DNA from: Gordonibacter sp. An230
GTDB taxonomy: Bacteria > Actinomycetota > Coriobacteriia > Coriobacteriales > Eggerthellaceae
DNA length: 64,000 nucleotides
Direction of reading: 5' to 3'
NCBI RefSeq assembly: GCF_002159915.1
Contig: NZ_NFJP01000001.1
Location: 248,001-312,000, forward strand
This document shows, one piece after another, positions 26,457-34,924 of the stretch (the stretch's first letter is position 1; each line of letters starts with the position of its first letter). The notes beneath the pieces are model-generated. The model was given only the letters and a program-made list of their open reading frames with translations. It had not been told where the DNA came from and made no database searches. Made by a program: the position numbers and the translations under genes.

Positions 26457-27286
26457 ATGACATGCATGGGGTGTTTGACGCCGGGGCTGTTGCCCAGCGC
26501 GTTGGCAGCGTCGACTTCCATGTGCACACGACGATGTCCGACGGATCGGACACGTTCGAGGAGGTGATCGACCGAGCGCGCGAGCGTGGTGTCGCGCTTC
26601 TCGCGTTCACGAACCACGACACCACGCGCGGTTTGGGCGAGGCTGTCGCGCTGGGCGAGCGCTTTGGCGTGCAGGTGGTGGGTGGCATCGAGGTGAGCGC
26701 TTTCGATTTCGAGCGCGGTCGCAAAGTGCACGTGCTGGGCTTGGGCGTCGAGGAGGGCGCTTCTGCGCTTGCGGCTTTATGCGAGCCGCTGCTCGAACGC
26801 CGCAACGCGAACACGCTGTGGCAGCTCGACCGGTTGGTGGATGCTGGCTACGAGGTGGACGTCGAGCGTGCGCTCGAGCTGGGGCGCGCATCGACGTGCC
26901 TTTACAAGCAGCACCTCATGGCGGCTCTCACGGACGAGCCGTTCTCGAGCGCACGCTATCGTGCGCTGTATCGCGGCCTGTTCAAGAACGGGGGCATATG
27001 CGATCGCGATATCGAGTACGTGGACGCCCGCGATGCTGTGCGCGCTATCGTGGAGGACGGAGGCGTGGCCGTGCTCGCGCATCCCGGCCAGCTTGATAGC
27101 TATGATCTTCTGCCTGACCTCGTGGATTGCGGGCTTGGCGGTGTGGAGCGATTCCATCCCGATCATACCGCCGACGACCATGCGCGCTGCGCCGATCTGG
27201 CCGAGCGGTACGGCCTGATATGCACAGGCGGCTCTGATTATCATGGTCGATTTGGCGCGGTGGAGGACGTGGGAGCGCAGGCCTGA
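26453..27286 (+). CDS. PHP-domain phosphoribosyl cyclic phosphate phosphodiesterase
   Basis: The 277-aa product is a PHP-family metallohydrolase: VDFHVHTTMSDGSDTFEE near residue 20, FTNHDTTRG, GIEVSAFDF, AVLAHPGQLDSYDLL, HPDHTADDHARC and TGGSDYHGRFG supply the metal ligands. A PHP enzyme of this type from Eggerthella lenta (Elen0235) was shown to hydrolyse 5-phosphoribosyl 1,2-cyclic phosphate first to ribose 2,5-bisphosphate and then to ribose 5-phosphate. That would complete phosphonate breakdown here and explain why phnP and phnN are missing. Last gene of the operon; its start overlaps the previous stop, with GAGAAGG upstream. Confidence 0.88.
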   Translation: MNDMHGVFDAGAVAQRVGSVDFHVHTTMSDGSDTFEEVIDRARERGVALLAFTNHDTTRGLGEAVALGERFGVQVVGGIEVSAFDFERGRKVHVLGLGVEEGASALAALCEPLLERRNANTLWQLDRLVDAGYEVDVERALELGRASTCLYKQHLMAALTDEPFSSARYRALYRGLFKNGGICDRDIEYVDARDAVRAIVEDGGVAVLAHPGQLDSYDLLPDLVDCGLGGVERFHPDHTADDHARCADLAERYGLICTGGSDYHGRFGAVEDVGAQA

Positions 27287-27375
27287 TCGCCGAGTGCCGT
27301 GGCTGGCCTCGTCCCGCGCCGCTCTTCCGTATCGTGCGCCCCTGCGTTTTGAGCTCTTTGCCCTCTGAGCTTTGG

Positions 27376-27406
27376 GAGCCCCTGCCCTGTTGCAGGCCGG
27401 GGGCTC
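27376..27406 (+). terminator. Hairpin after the phosphonate operon
   Basis: GAGCCCC (27376-27382) pairs with GGGGCTC (27400-27406), with an inner CCTG/CAGG stem. It lies about 90 bp after the last phn gene. There is no T-run, so it may work with Rho or as a 3' stabiliser. Confidence 0.45.
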
Positions 27407-27560
27407 TACGGAGGTTGCTGCTTTGAGCGTGGTCGGCGTCACGGCGCTCTGTTTTCCGCGGTCTTGCCGCACCTTGAGTCGGCGTCGCGTGATGTGCGAA
27501 GCGGGCGAGGCGCATCTTCGAACCCCCGTCCCGCCTCTCTGTGTAATTAACCGACCTCTC

Positions 27561-27636
27561 TCGTCAAAAATCGGTATCGTCAAAATTGGTATCGATTTCA
27601 TAGCATTTTGTTTTGCAGCGTGCTACAATGCAAAAC
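27561..27636 (+). promoter_or_regulatory. cydAB control region with tandem repeat and inverted repeat
   Basis: Two adjacent near-identical copies, 27561-27576 and 27577-27591 (TCGTCAAAAATCGGTA and TCGTCAAAATTGGTA), precede an inverted repeat GTTTTGCA (27610-27617) / TGCAAAAC (27629-27636). The inverted repeat encloses TACAAT (27624-27629), a good -10 candidate. The area is clearly AT-rich for this genome. A regulator bound to the inverted repeat would cover the -10; the tandem copies look like an activator site. Confidence 0.5.
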
Positions 27637-27678
27637 GGTGAGAATTTGTTAGATTAGACGAGAGTAAGGGGGTGTGCG

Positions 27679-29118
27679 ATGGATATTTTCTCCGATCCCG
27701 TGCTGTTGGCGCGCATTCAGTTCGCTTGCACGGCGGCGTACCACTTCATTTTCGTGCCGCTGACCATCGGGTTGGGACTTATCCTTGCCATCAACGAGAC
27801 ACGGTACTACCGTTCGCGCGATCCCAAGGACGCGGCGGCAACCAAGTTCTGGGTGAAGATCTTCACCGCGACGTTCGTGCTGGGTGTGGCCACGGGCATC
27901 ACGATGGAGTTCTCGTTCGGAACGAACTGGGCGGACTACTCGAGGTTCGTCGGCGACATCTTTGGTGCGCCGTTGGCCGCCGAGGCGCTGCTCGCATTCT
28001 TCCTGGAGTCCACGTTCCTGGGCGTGCTGCTGTTCGGTCGCAAGCGCGTCTCGCCGAAAGTTTACATGGTGTCGGCGTGGCTCGTGTGGTTTGGCTCGGC
28101 TTTGTCGGCCCTGTGGATCCTCATCGCGAACTCGTGGATGCAGACGCCGGCCGGCGCCGAGCTTTCCGCCGACGGTTCGAAGGCTGTTATCACTGATTTC
28201 TTCGCCGCGGCTCTGAACCCGTCGGTGTGGTCGCGCTACTCGCACACCGTGGTCGCGCTGCTCATCATGGGCGCGTTCGTGGCGATAGCCGTGTCGGCGT
28301 GGTACCTCATCAAGAAGCGCCACACCGACTTCGCCATGAAGACGATGAAGATCGGCGCTGTGGTGGGTGTCGTGACCACTGTGGTCATGCTCGCCACCGC
28401 GCACTCCTCTGCCGTTACCGTGGCCGAGGAGCAGCCCTCGAAGCTGGCCATGATGGAGGGCATGTACGATTCCGAGGTTCCCCCGTTGTACCTGTTTGGC
28501 TGGGTCGACGAGGAGAGCCAAGAGGTCATCACGCCGTTTTCCATTCCCGGAGGCACGAGCTTCCTCGCCACGGGCACATGGGATACCGAGTATCAGGGCC
28601 TCAACGATCTTGCCCAAACCGAAGAGTACGGCGCGCTCGATCCCGAGACGGCGCCGGTGAACGCGGTGTTCCAGACGTACCACCTCATGGTGGCCATGTT
28701 CGGCCTCATCGCCCTCACGGTGATCCTCGTGCTCGTGTTCACGCTGCGCGGGGGCAAGATCAAGAACATGAAATGGCTGCAGCGCCTTGCGCTCATCTCG
28801 CCGGTCTTCCCGTTGATCGCCATCCAGTGCGGCTGGTTCACGGCCGAGCTCGGCCGTCAGCCTTGGGTGGTGTATCCCTCGACCACCAGCCCCGAGGGCG
28901 TGAACCTGCTTGTGAACGACGGCGTGTCGCAGTCTGTGAGTGGCCCCGAGCTCATGATCACCATGGTGCTGTTCTTGGTGGTGTACACGTTCCTCATGGT
29001 GGCGTGGGCGCGCACGATGGGGCGTTTCATCAAGGAAGGGCCCGTCGTCGAAGCTGAGAACGCCGCGACGACCGCTGGCGCTGTCGGTGCGGCCGCCGTT
29101 GCGAAGGAAGGGAAGTAG
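27679..29118 (+). CDS. cydA: Cytochrome bd quinol oxidase subunit I
   Basis: CydA carries the three haems and the quinol site of cytochrome bd, which reduces oxygen to water at high affinity. The 479-aa product keeps the haem-ligand histidine in AAYHFIFVPLTIG (H22), EALLAFFLESTFLG, SRYSHTV (the haem b558 histidine), and WFTAELGRQPWVVY. At 479 aa it lacks the long Q-loop insert of the E. coli enzyme (522 aa), so it is the short-loop type. In an anaerobe it probably scavenges oxygen. About nine membrane helices. Start at 27679 behind GTAAGGGGG; cydB follows 2 bp after the stop. Confidence 0.95.
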   Translation: MDIFSDPVLLARIQFACTAAYHFIFVPLTIGLGLILAINETRYYRSRDPKDAAATKFWVKIFTATFVLGVATGITMEFSFGTNWADYSRFVGDIFGAPLAAEALLAFFLESTFLGVLLFGRKRVSPKVYMVSAWLVWFGSALSALWILIANSWMQTPAGAELSADGSKAVITDFFAAALNPSVWSRYSHTVVALLIMGAFVAIAVSAWYLIKKRHTDFAMKTMKIGAVVGVVTTVVMLATAHSSAVTVAEEQPSKLAMMEGMYDSEVPPLYLFGWVDEESQEVITPFSIPGGTSFLATGTWDTEYQGLNDLAQTEEYGALDPETAPVNAVFQTYHLMVAMFGLIALTVILVLVFTLRGGKIKNMKWLQRLALISPVFPLIAIQCGWFTAELGRQPWVVYPSTTSPEGVNLLVNDGVSQSVSGPELMITMVLFLVVYTFLMVAWARTMGRFIKEGPVVEAENAATTAGAVGAAAVAKEGK

Positions 29119-29120
29119 TC

Positions 29121-30158
29121 ATGGATATCACGTTCTTCCAAGGACTTTGGTTCCTTCTGATCTTCGTGCTCATTGCCGGCTACTTCGTGCTCGATGGGTT
29201 TGATCTGGGCGCTGGCGTGCTCTATCCCCTCGTCGCGAAGGACGACAAGGAGAAGGCGATTGTGCGTACGAGCATCGGTCCGGTGTGGGACGGCAACGAG
29301 GTGTGGTTGCTCACCGCAGGCGGCGCGCTGTTCGCGGCATTTCCGGCAGCGTACGCCACCACGTTCTCGGGCTTCTACCTGGCGGTCATGCTGGTGCTGT
29401 TCGGCCTGATCGTTCGAGCGGTTTCCGTCGAATACCGCGGCCACGACCCCAAGTGGGGCAAGGCGTGGGACGCATGCTTTGTCGTGGGATCGCTGCTGCC
29501 GGCGCTTCTGCTGGGCGTTGCGGTGGGCAACGTCTATGCGGGCATTCCGATGGATGCCAATGGCGATTACGCGGGCGTTCCGCTTCTGGGCCTCATCACG
29601 CCGTTCACGCTGCTGTGTGGCCTGCTTGGCTTGTCGATGTTCCTGGCACAGGGCGCGACGTGGCTGGCTCTCAAGGCGCCGAAGCCGAGCAAGGTGCAGG
29701 AGCGTGCGGCCGGTTTGCGCCTCCCTTTGCAGGTGGCGTCGCTCGCGCTGTTCGTCGTTGTGAGCGTGTACGCGCTCCTTGGCATTCAGACGCCGATGGA
29801 TCCCGCGCTTAACATTGCGCGCTGGCTTTTGGCCATCCTGTTTGTGGTCGCCGTGGTCGCGTCGATGTACTTCGCGAAGGCGAAGGGTAGCGACCTAGCC
29901 GCGTTTGTCACGCAGTCCGCGTCGTGCATGATGCTCGTTTTGCTGCTCGCAGCCTCGATGTTCCCGAACTTTGTGGTGGCTTCGGCTGACAGCGCGGGTC
30001 CTGCCATCACGGCGATGAGCGCCGCGTCGTCCGACCTCACGCTCATGTGGATGACCATCATCACGTGCGTGGGCCTGCCGCTCGTGCTCGCCTACCATGT
30101 GATCATCTATCGCATGTTCCGTGGGCGCGTGAAGGACGAGGATCTGGCCCACTATTAG
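29121..30158 (+). CDS. cydB: Cytochrome bd quinol oxidase subunit II
   Basis: The 345-aa membrane protein has about eight helices and the CydB hallmarks LIAGYFVLDGFDLGAGVLYP, GPVWDGNEVWLLTAGGALFA and FPAAYATTFSGFYLA. CydB pairs with CydA to form the oxidase. A long C-terminal part ends in LVLAYHVIIYRMFRG. It shares the cydA transcript. No cydX-like frame was seen downstream and no cydDC in the window. A hairpin terminator follows. Confidence 0.95.
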   Translation: MDITFFQGLWFLLIFVLIAGYFVLDGFDLGAGVLYPLVAKDDKEKAIVRTSIGPVWDGNEVWLLTAGGALFAAFPAAYATTFSGFYLAVMLVLFGLIVRAVSVEYRGHDPKWGKAWDACFVVGSLLPALLLGVAVGNVYAGIPMDANGDYAGVPLLGLITPFTLLCGLLGLSMFLAQGATWLALKAPKPSKVQERAAGLRLPLQVASLALFVVVSVYALLGIQTPMDPALNIARWLLAILFVVAVVASMYFAKAKGSDLAAFVTQSASCMMLVLLLAASMFPNFVVASADSAGPAITAMSAASSDLTLMWMTIITCVGLPLVLAYHVIIYRMFRGRVKDEDLAHY

Positions 30159-30229
30159 GCCGGTTTTTGCGCGATGCGCTGATCGTTCGATTGCGAGAGA
30201 GCGCGGCTGATCGATGCTGCGTACCGAAA

Positions 30230-30270
30230 GCGAGAGGGGTCGCCGAGTGATCGGCGGCCCTTCTCGCGTT
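30230..30270 (+). terminator. Hairpin terminator of cydAB
   Basis: Positions 30230-30245 pair with 30252-30267 over 16 bp, including two G-U pairs, with a 6-nt loop, followed by GTT. It lies about 70 bp after cydB. The T-tract is minimal. Confidence 0.6.
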
Positions 30271-31219
30271 ACCCGCCTTCGCGTTTCGTACGTTGCCGGC
30301 GATTCGCATATGTGGATTGTCCGACAAGGGGCGTTCTGATCGAGCCTTGTTCTTCTGCGTCTCCGGTGTTTTCGCGAATTACATGAATGCGCCGAACGGG
30401 GTGTGGCCGATGCGCGCTCTTCCCCAAGCGCCGAATCTTTTCCTCGTGGTTGTGGCGGACCGTGCGGACATGCTTGTCGTCCGGGGGCGAGGGGGGGGCG
30501 GCGGGTCGAATGCGGTATGCAAAACGCAATCGATTACCAGGTTGTCCTGCGTCGAACGGGTGGGACTGCATGATCGCGGTGCGGTGCAAGGGTCGATCAT
30601 TGCGTTCGGCAGCTGCACTCTGGGAGCGCCCGGCCAAGTTGGGGGAAGGGTGATCCGAGTGGGGTGGCTGGTGGGTCGCAGTTTGGCCTGGGGCCCAAAT
30701 GGACGACGGCCGTGGGGATAGGGCGCAGCCCGATCTAAGAAAGAGAGGATCGAGGCGGTTGCGGCTCGATCCAGATAGGGGGCGGTTCGGGTGGGATGGG
30801 AATGACGGGGTCGGACTCGAATCCGATTCGGACGGGGATGGCAACTCGGGTGCGGAGATGGCCCGAACGCCTTAATTTCGCGTCGGACGGATGTCCGTAG
30901 GCCTCGGGGTGGCAACTCGGGTGCGGGGATGGCCTGAACGCGGGATCGAACCTGGCGAACGACCGATCGTCGCCTGAGCCGGACTCGATTCGGTCGGAAC
31001 GGGAACCGAACTAGCTGCGGACAGGCCTTGGCGGGAGTCGATGAGAGCGCAGTTCGATTCGGAAAGGGAGGGGGGAGCGACCTCCCTCCCTTTTCCCTTT
31101 TTTCGATCATCCATTCGTTCAGTGTGGGTCGTGCGTAAACGCCGACACCGGGGGTCCGACGGGGCTTTGCTACGGGCTAACGCACGCATCAGGACGTGCG
31201 ACAGCTTGCTTTGAGAGCG
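30268..31219. other. Gene-poor region with degenerate repeats
   Basis: About 950 bp show no supportable gene: the long frames here give Pro/Arg- or Gly/Val-rich translations with no ribosome site and no domain. A 30-bp direct repeat occurs at 30841-30870 and 30912-30941 with two mismatches. Other segments are built from variants of ACTCGATTCGG and GATTCGGAC (30811-30835, 30981-30992, 31051-31060). A G-rich tract lies at 30482-30508. It looks like decayed or repeat-expanded intergenic DNA. Confidence 0.5.
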
Positions 31220-31663
31220 TTATGCCAGCTTCTGACCGAGCAAAGCCGCAGCTTCTGCCTTATCGAAGTTACCGCCGGTTCTTTGGGCGAGTGCGCCCAT
31301 GACGCGTCCCATGTCTCGTTTCGTCGACGCACCCGTCTCGGCCAGCACTTCGTCCACAAGGGCGGCCAGTTCGTCGCCCGACACCTGCTTGGGCAGGTAG
31401 CTTTCCAAAATGGCAACCTGTGCGGTCAGCGTGTCGGTGCGCTCTTGGTCGTTGCCGGCTTTGATGGAGCCGTCGAGGGTTTCCTTCGTCTGTTTGATAA
31501 GGCGCTTGAGCATGGCGTCCACGTCGGCGTCGGTGATTTCGCGGCGCTCGTTCACCTCGATGTTCTTGATCTCGCCGTGCACTTGACGCAAAATGGACAG
31601 CCGCGGTTTGTCCTTCGCCTTCAGAGCGGCTTTGATCTCGTCTTTCAACTCATCGTATCTCAT
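31220..31663 (-). CDS. GatB/YqeY domain protein
   Basis: The 147-aa product is a stand-alone YqeY protein: MRYDELKDEIKAALKAKDKP, LSILRQVHGEIKNIEVNERR, ITDADVDAMLKRLIKQTKET, LESYLPKQVSGDELAALVDE, and the closing DMGRVMGALAQR, GNFDKAEAAALLGQKLA. It resembles the C-terminal tRNA-binding tail of GatB; its exact function is unknown. The start at 31663 has a GCGAGG site. A minus-strand TATACT (about 31693-31698) is a likely -10. It stands alone between two gene-poor regions. Confidence 0.85.
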   Translation of the reverse strand: MRYDELKDEIKAALKAKDKPRLSILRQVHGEIKNIEVNERREITDADVDAMLKRLIKQTKETLDGSIKAGNDQERTDTLTAQVAILESYLPKQVSGDELAALVDEVLAETGASTKRDMGRVMGALAQRTGGNFDKAEAAALLGQKLA

Positions 31664-31698
31664 ATGCGGCCTCGCTTTCGCTTTGAATGCCAACGTGG

Positions 31699-32513
31699 TG
31701 CGAGTATACCGCCATCCGATCTTCACAGCATTTGAAAGCGCGGAAACTGCGAACGATTTGATCTTTGCGCGCTCGTCAACGCGCCTCCTTGCTCATTGGC
31801 GATGTTTCGCGGCTCTGCGGTAACGCGCGTGAGAGATTTTCTCGATCTCGCACCGAGATGATCGGTAGGAATCTTTTTCGGAGGGAGCGGAGGCTAAAGA
31901 TGGGCGAAATCTTACTCGCTCATCGTCGAAGCGCATCCGAAAGACCGCCCTAAGGATTGTTGGCGATGGTTGCGAAGCGATGCCAAGTAAAACGTATGGG
32001 CACATTACTGTAAAGCATGCAGGGCGGTTCAAGGAGGCCCATCCCATGCTGCGGAAAACTGGCGGGTCGTGCGGGACGCAGGCTGCGGCGCGTTCTCGGA
32101 TCGCGATTCGGTTTGGGCTGCGGAAAGCTTGCATCCGCGGCCTGTCCCAACCTGCGGCGAACTGGCAACTTCCAGCTAGGTTCAGGCTAGCGTGCTGGGC
32201 CGCGGTTTGGTTCGGGCAACAGGGCTAAACGATCACTACCGGGTTCGAGCTGGGGCGATCTGCGGCTTGGTTGGAGCTGCGTGGCATGGACGGACTGCGG
32301 CTCGAGCTAAGTTGCAGCGTGCCGGGCGAGTCCGTCTTGGCACGAGCCGAGGCAAGCGGGAGGTGCGGCTTGCCTCGAGTTGAAGTGCAGGCTCGTTGGG
32401 GGCGTGATCGAGGTGTCCGGCGAGTGCCGCGCGGTTTGGGAATCGCCGTGAAAACAGGGATGCGCAAAAAGCGTACTTGGGAAAGCGCAGGAGAGGGAGG
32501 TGCGTTCCTTTGG
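31699..32513. other. Gene-poor region with degenerate repeats
   Basis: No supportable gene was found between the yqeY-like gene and the bPH2 pair. Several segments look like imperfect copies of a GC-rich unit starting TGCGGCTTG/TGCGGCTCG followed by GAGCT or GAGTTG (32261, 32296 and 32364). A 260-codon minus-strand frame (32225-33007) overlaps the next real gene and has no protein-like features. Confidence 0.4.
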
Positions 32514-32519
32514 TATGAT
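32511..32519 (+). promoter_or_regulatory. Extended -10 promoter of the bPH2 operon
   Basis: TGGTATGAT is an extended -10 (TGn-TATGAT) 41 bp upstream of the start at 32561. No good -35 was found, as often with extended -10 promoters. Confidence 0.5.
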
Positions 32520-32560
32520 GTACGCGCATTGCCCGAAATCCATCGATGATGAGGTTTGTC

Positions 32561-33046
32561 ATGAAAGAACTTCCGGCGCATCAGCTTAATCCCAGAATCA
32601 AGATGGTTTGGCGCATCAACGATGCCATCTGGCTCACCGTTGCGTTCGTGTGCGCGTTCGCTCCTTGCGCGATTCTCGCGGCGGGCGGGAATTCGGCGGC
32701 GGTTGTTGGCGCGGCGATCACCTTTGCTGTGTACGTGCTCGCGTTGGTGCTGTGGCTCGTCGTGCTGCCGGTCATCCGATTTGCTCGGTGGCGATACGAG
32801 CTGTCTGATGACTACTTGGACATCGCGAAGGGCATCGTGTGGCGCAAGCGCTTTGTGATCCCCTTCATTCGCGTGCAGAACACCGATACGCGCCAAGGGC
32901 CCATCCTGCGTTTGTTCGGTCTGGCCAGCGTGACGGTGGCTACGGCTGCAGGAGAGCATGAGATTCCCGGTCTCGCTTTCGACGTGGCCGAGCAGCTGCG
33001 CGACCATGCGGCCGAACTGGCCCGTCTCGCTCGAGAGGATGTGTGA
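32561..33046 (+). CDS. YdbS-like membrane protein with one bacterial PH-like domain
   Basis: The 161-aa product has two N-terminal membrane helices (about residues 20-70), then a bPH2 domain: RFARWRYELSDDYLDIAKGI, VWRKRFVIPFIRVQNTDTRQ, GPILRLFGLASVTVATAAGE. This matches YdbS of Bacillus, always paired with the larger YdbT; the pair is reported to protect against some bacteriocins, but the mechanism is not settled. The ATG at 32561 has GATGAGG 6 nt upstream and is preferred over two ATGs at 32546-32551. The stop overlaps the start of the partner. Confidence 0.85.
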   Translation: MKELPAHQLNPRIKMVWRINDAIWLTVAFVCAFAPCAILAAGGNSAAVVGAAITFAVYVLALVLWLVVLPVIRFARWRYELSDDYLDIAKGIVWRKRFVIPFIRVQNTDTRQGPILRLFGLASVTVATAAGEHEIPGLAFDVAEQLRDHAAELARLAREDV

Positions 33047-34920
33047 TGACGAACGCTCCGCAGAACTTTGAGCCTCGGCAATCTCAGGTGACGCCCCGGC
33101 AAGCCGACGGCCAGTCGCCTCGGCAGCTCGTGCGCCATCGCGTGCACCATAGCTACATCTGGCTAGGGGGCATTCAGACGGCCTTCACCGCGCTCGTGGT
33201 TGTGCTGTTCGCCGGTGGTTCGTCGCTCGCGGGGGCGCTTGTCGATGGCGACGCTCCGCGGGCTATCGACGGCATGCCCGGCGTCCTGTTGGTGGTCGTC
33301 GTGTCGGTGCTTGGTTTTATCGCGCTGGTGGGTCTCGTGTTCCTCGTGCAGTGGTGGTCGTATCGACATCTGTACTACGAGCTGGGGGACGAGGAGCTCA
33401 ACTTCTACTCCGGAATCTTCAACAAGAAGCGCGTGCACGTGCCCTATCAGCGTATTCAATCGGTCGACCAGCGTGCGACGTTGCCGCAGCGCATCTTCGG
33501 CGTGTGCACGGTGAGCATCGACACCGCAGGGGGCGCTTCGAACAAGGCTGTGCAAATTCCTTACATGCAGAAAACGAGGGCCGAAGAGCTGCGTCGTGAG
33601 CTGTTTGCCCGAAAACAGCACGCCGTTGCCGTCGCGGCAGGGGCCTCTGCATCGACTGGCGCGCCGGCGGCTCCTGTCCCCGGTAGCGCGCCCGCGGTCG
33701 CTCACGGCGCTCCTTCCGTTTCCGGCGCGCCGGAAACGGGCAACGTCCTCGACGTGCCGGCTGACATCTGGGATGATGTGCGCGGGGTGTTTGGCGGCGT
33801 TTTCATCGACACGGGGCGCGTCGCGTACGAGTACGGGCTGAGCAACAAAGAGCTCGTGCTCACCGGTCTTTCCAACAACACTGCCTTCCTGGTGGTCATG
33901 ATCGGTCTTATTGGTGCGTTCTCCCAGTTCGTTGATGGAATCCTTCCGTTGTTCGTAGGTTCGTCCGACCAGATGATGAACTCGCTTGTGTCAACGGGGG
34001 TCGGCCTGTTTGGCGGCAACGCGGTCGTAGCCGGCATTGTCGTGTTCGTCCTTGCGTCTGTTGTGCTCTGGGCGCTCTCGGCGATTGGCACGTGCGTTGC
34101 GTACGGCGGGTTTCGCGCTCGTCGTCGCGACAGCCGCATCGAAGTGGAGCGTGGGCTGCTCCAGCACCAGTTCCAAGGCGTCGACATCGATCGCGTGCAG
34201 TCGGTGGTGGTGCGTCAGACCCTCATCCGTCGCCTGTTGGGATACTGCGAGGTGTCGCTTGGCAAGATCGATGCGGCGGCCGAAGGCCAAGAAGGGCAGC
34301 AGCAGGGTGTTAAGCACCAGGGCATCGTCGTCCATCCCTTCGTCAAGCTTAACCGCGTGCCCGAGATCCTCGCAGGTCTCGTGCCGGAGTTCGCCGACGT
34401 TCCCGCCGACAACAAACCGGTGGCCCGTGTCGCCTTGCGTCGCGCTTTCATTCGGCGATGCCTCATTCAGGGATTGGGCCTTTGGCTAGCCGTGTTCGTG
34501 GCTGCACTCCAGGTGGTGGTGCATCTGATGTACGCGGCGCACGCGTTCGACGATCCGTTCGCTTTCGGCGTGATGAATGCGTGCGCCGTCGTTGGATACG
34601 CATTCGCTTTTGTGTTGTTCGTGGCCGATGTCGTGGGTGCCGTGCTGTGGTATCGGGGCTCTGGATTCTCGTACAATCGTCGCTTCATGCAGGTGAGCAA
34701 CGGCGGTCTTTCGCGTGAGACGGTGAGCTTTCCGCGCGGAAAGATACAGTTCGGTTACACGAAGACAAATCCTTTCCAACGCATTGCGGGAACGGCGACT
34801 ATCAACGTGCGCACTGCAGCGGGCATCGGTGGCACCACCATCAGGCTCATCGATGCGACGGAGGACGACGCGCGTGCGTGGTTGGAGTGGATGAAGCCTC
34901 GCGGAAATGTGATACAGTAG
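33046..34920 (+). CDS. YdbT-like membrane protein with three bacterial PH-like domains
   Basis: The 624-aa protein alternates membrane helices with bPH2 domains: the first at about 105-180 (HLYYELGDEELNFYSGIFNK, RVHVPYQRIQSVDQRATLPQ), the second at about 250-440 interrupted by helices (RDSRIEVERGLLQHQFQGVD, RVQSVVVRQTLIRRLLGYCE), the third at the C-terminus (RFMQVSNGGLSRETVSFPRG, KTNPFQRIAGTATINVRTAA). Around 190-245 is an Ala/Pro/Ser-rich linker. The ATG at 33046 uses the last base of the YdbS-like stop; GTG at 33043 is an alternative. Together the two form an envelope complex of uncertain role. Confidence 0.85.
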   Translation: MTNAPQNFEPRQSQVTPRQADGQSPRQLVRHRVHHSYIWLGGIQTAFTALVVVLFAGGSSLAGALVDGDAPRAIDGMPGVLLVVVVSVLGFIALVGLVFLVQWWSYRHLYYELGDEELNFYSGIFNKKRVHVPYQRIQSVDQRATLPQRIFGVCTVSIDTAGGASNKAVQIPYMQKTRAEELRRELFARKQHAVAVAAGASASTGAPAAPVPGSAPAVAHGAPSVSGAPETGNVLDVPADIWDDVRGVFGGVFIDTGRVAYEYGLSNKELVLTGLSNNTAFLVVMIGLIGAFSQFVDGILPLFVGSSDQMMNSLVSTGVGLFGGNAVVAGIVVFVLASVVLWALSAIGTCVAYGGFRARRRDSRIEVERGLLQHQFQGVDIDRVQSVVVRQTLIRRLLGYCEVSLGKIDAAAEGQEGQQQGVKHQGIVVHPFVKLNRVPEILAGLVPEFADVPADNKPVARVALRRAFIRRCLIQGLGLWLAVFVAALQVVVHLMYAAHAFDDPFAFGVMNACAVVGYAFAFVLFVADVVGAVLWYRGSGFSYNRRFMQVSNGGLSRETVSFPRGKIQFGYTKTNPFQRIAGTATINVRTAAGIGGTTIRLIDATEDDARAWLEWMKPRGNVIQ

Positions 34921-34924
34921 CATC

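Noticed and set aside
30805-30830. Second T-arm-like CTCGAATCC
   Set aside because: No cloverleaf can be formed; it belongs to the degenerate repeats of that region.
30379-31110. 243-codon minus-strand reading frame in a gene-poor region
   Set aside because: Pro/Arg/Ser-rich translation with no ribosome site, no domain and repeat-derived sequence.
32225-33007. 260-codon minus-strand reading frame
   Set aside because: It overlaps the YdbS-like gene antisense and has an Arg/Pro/Ser-rich shadow composition.
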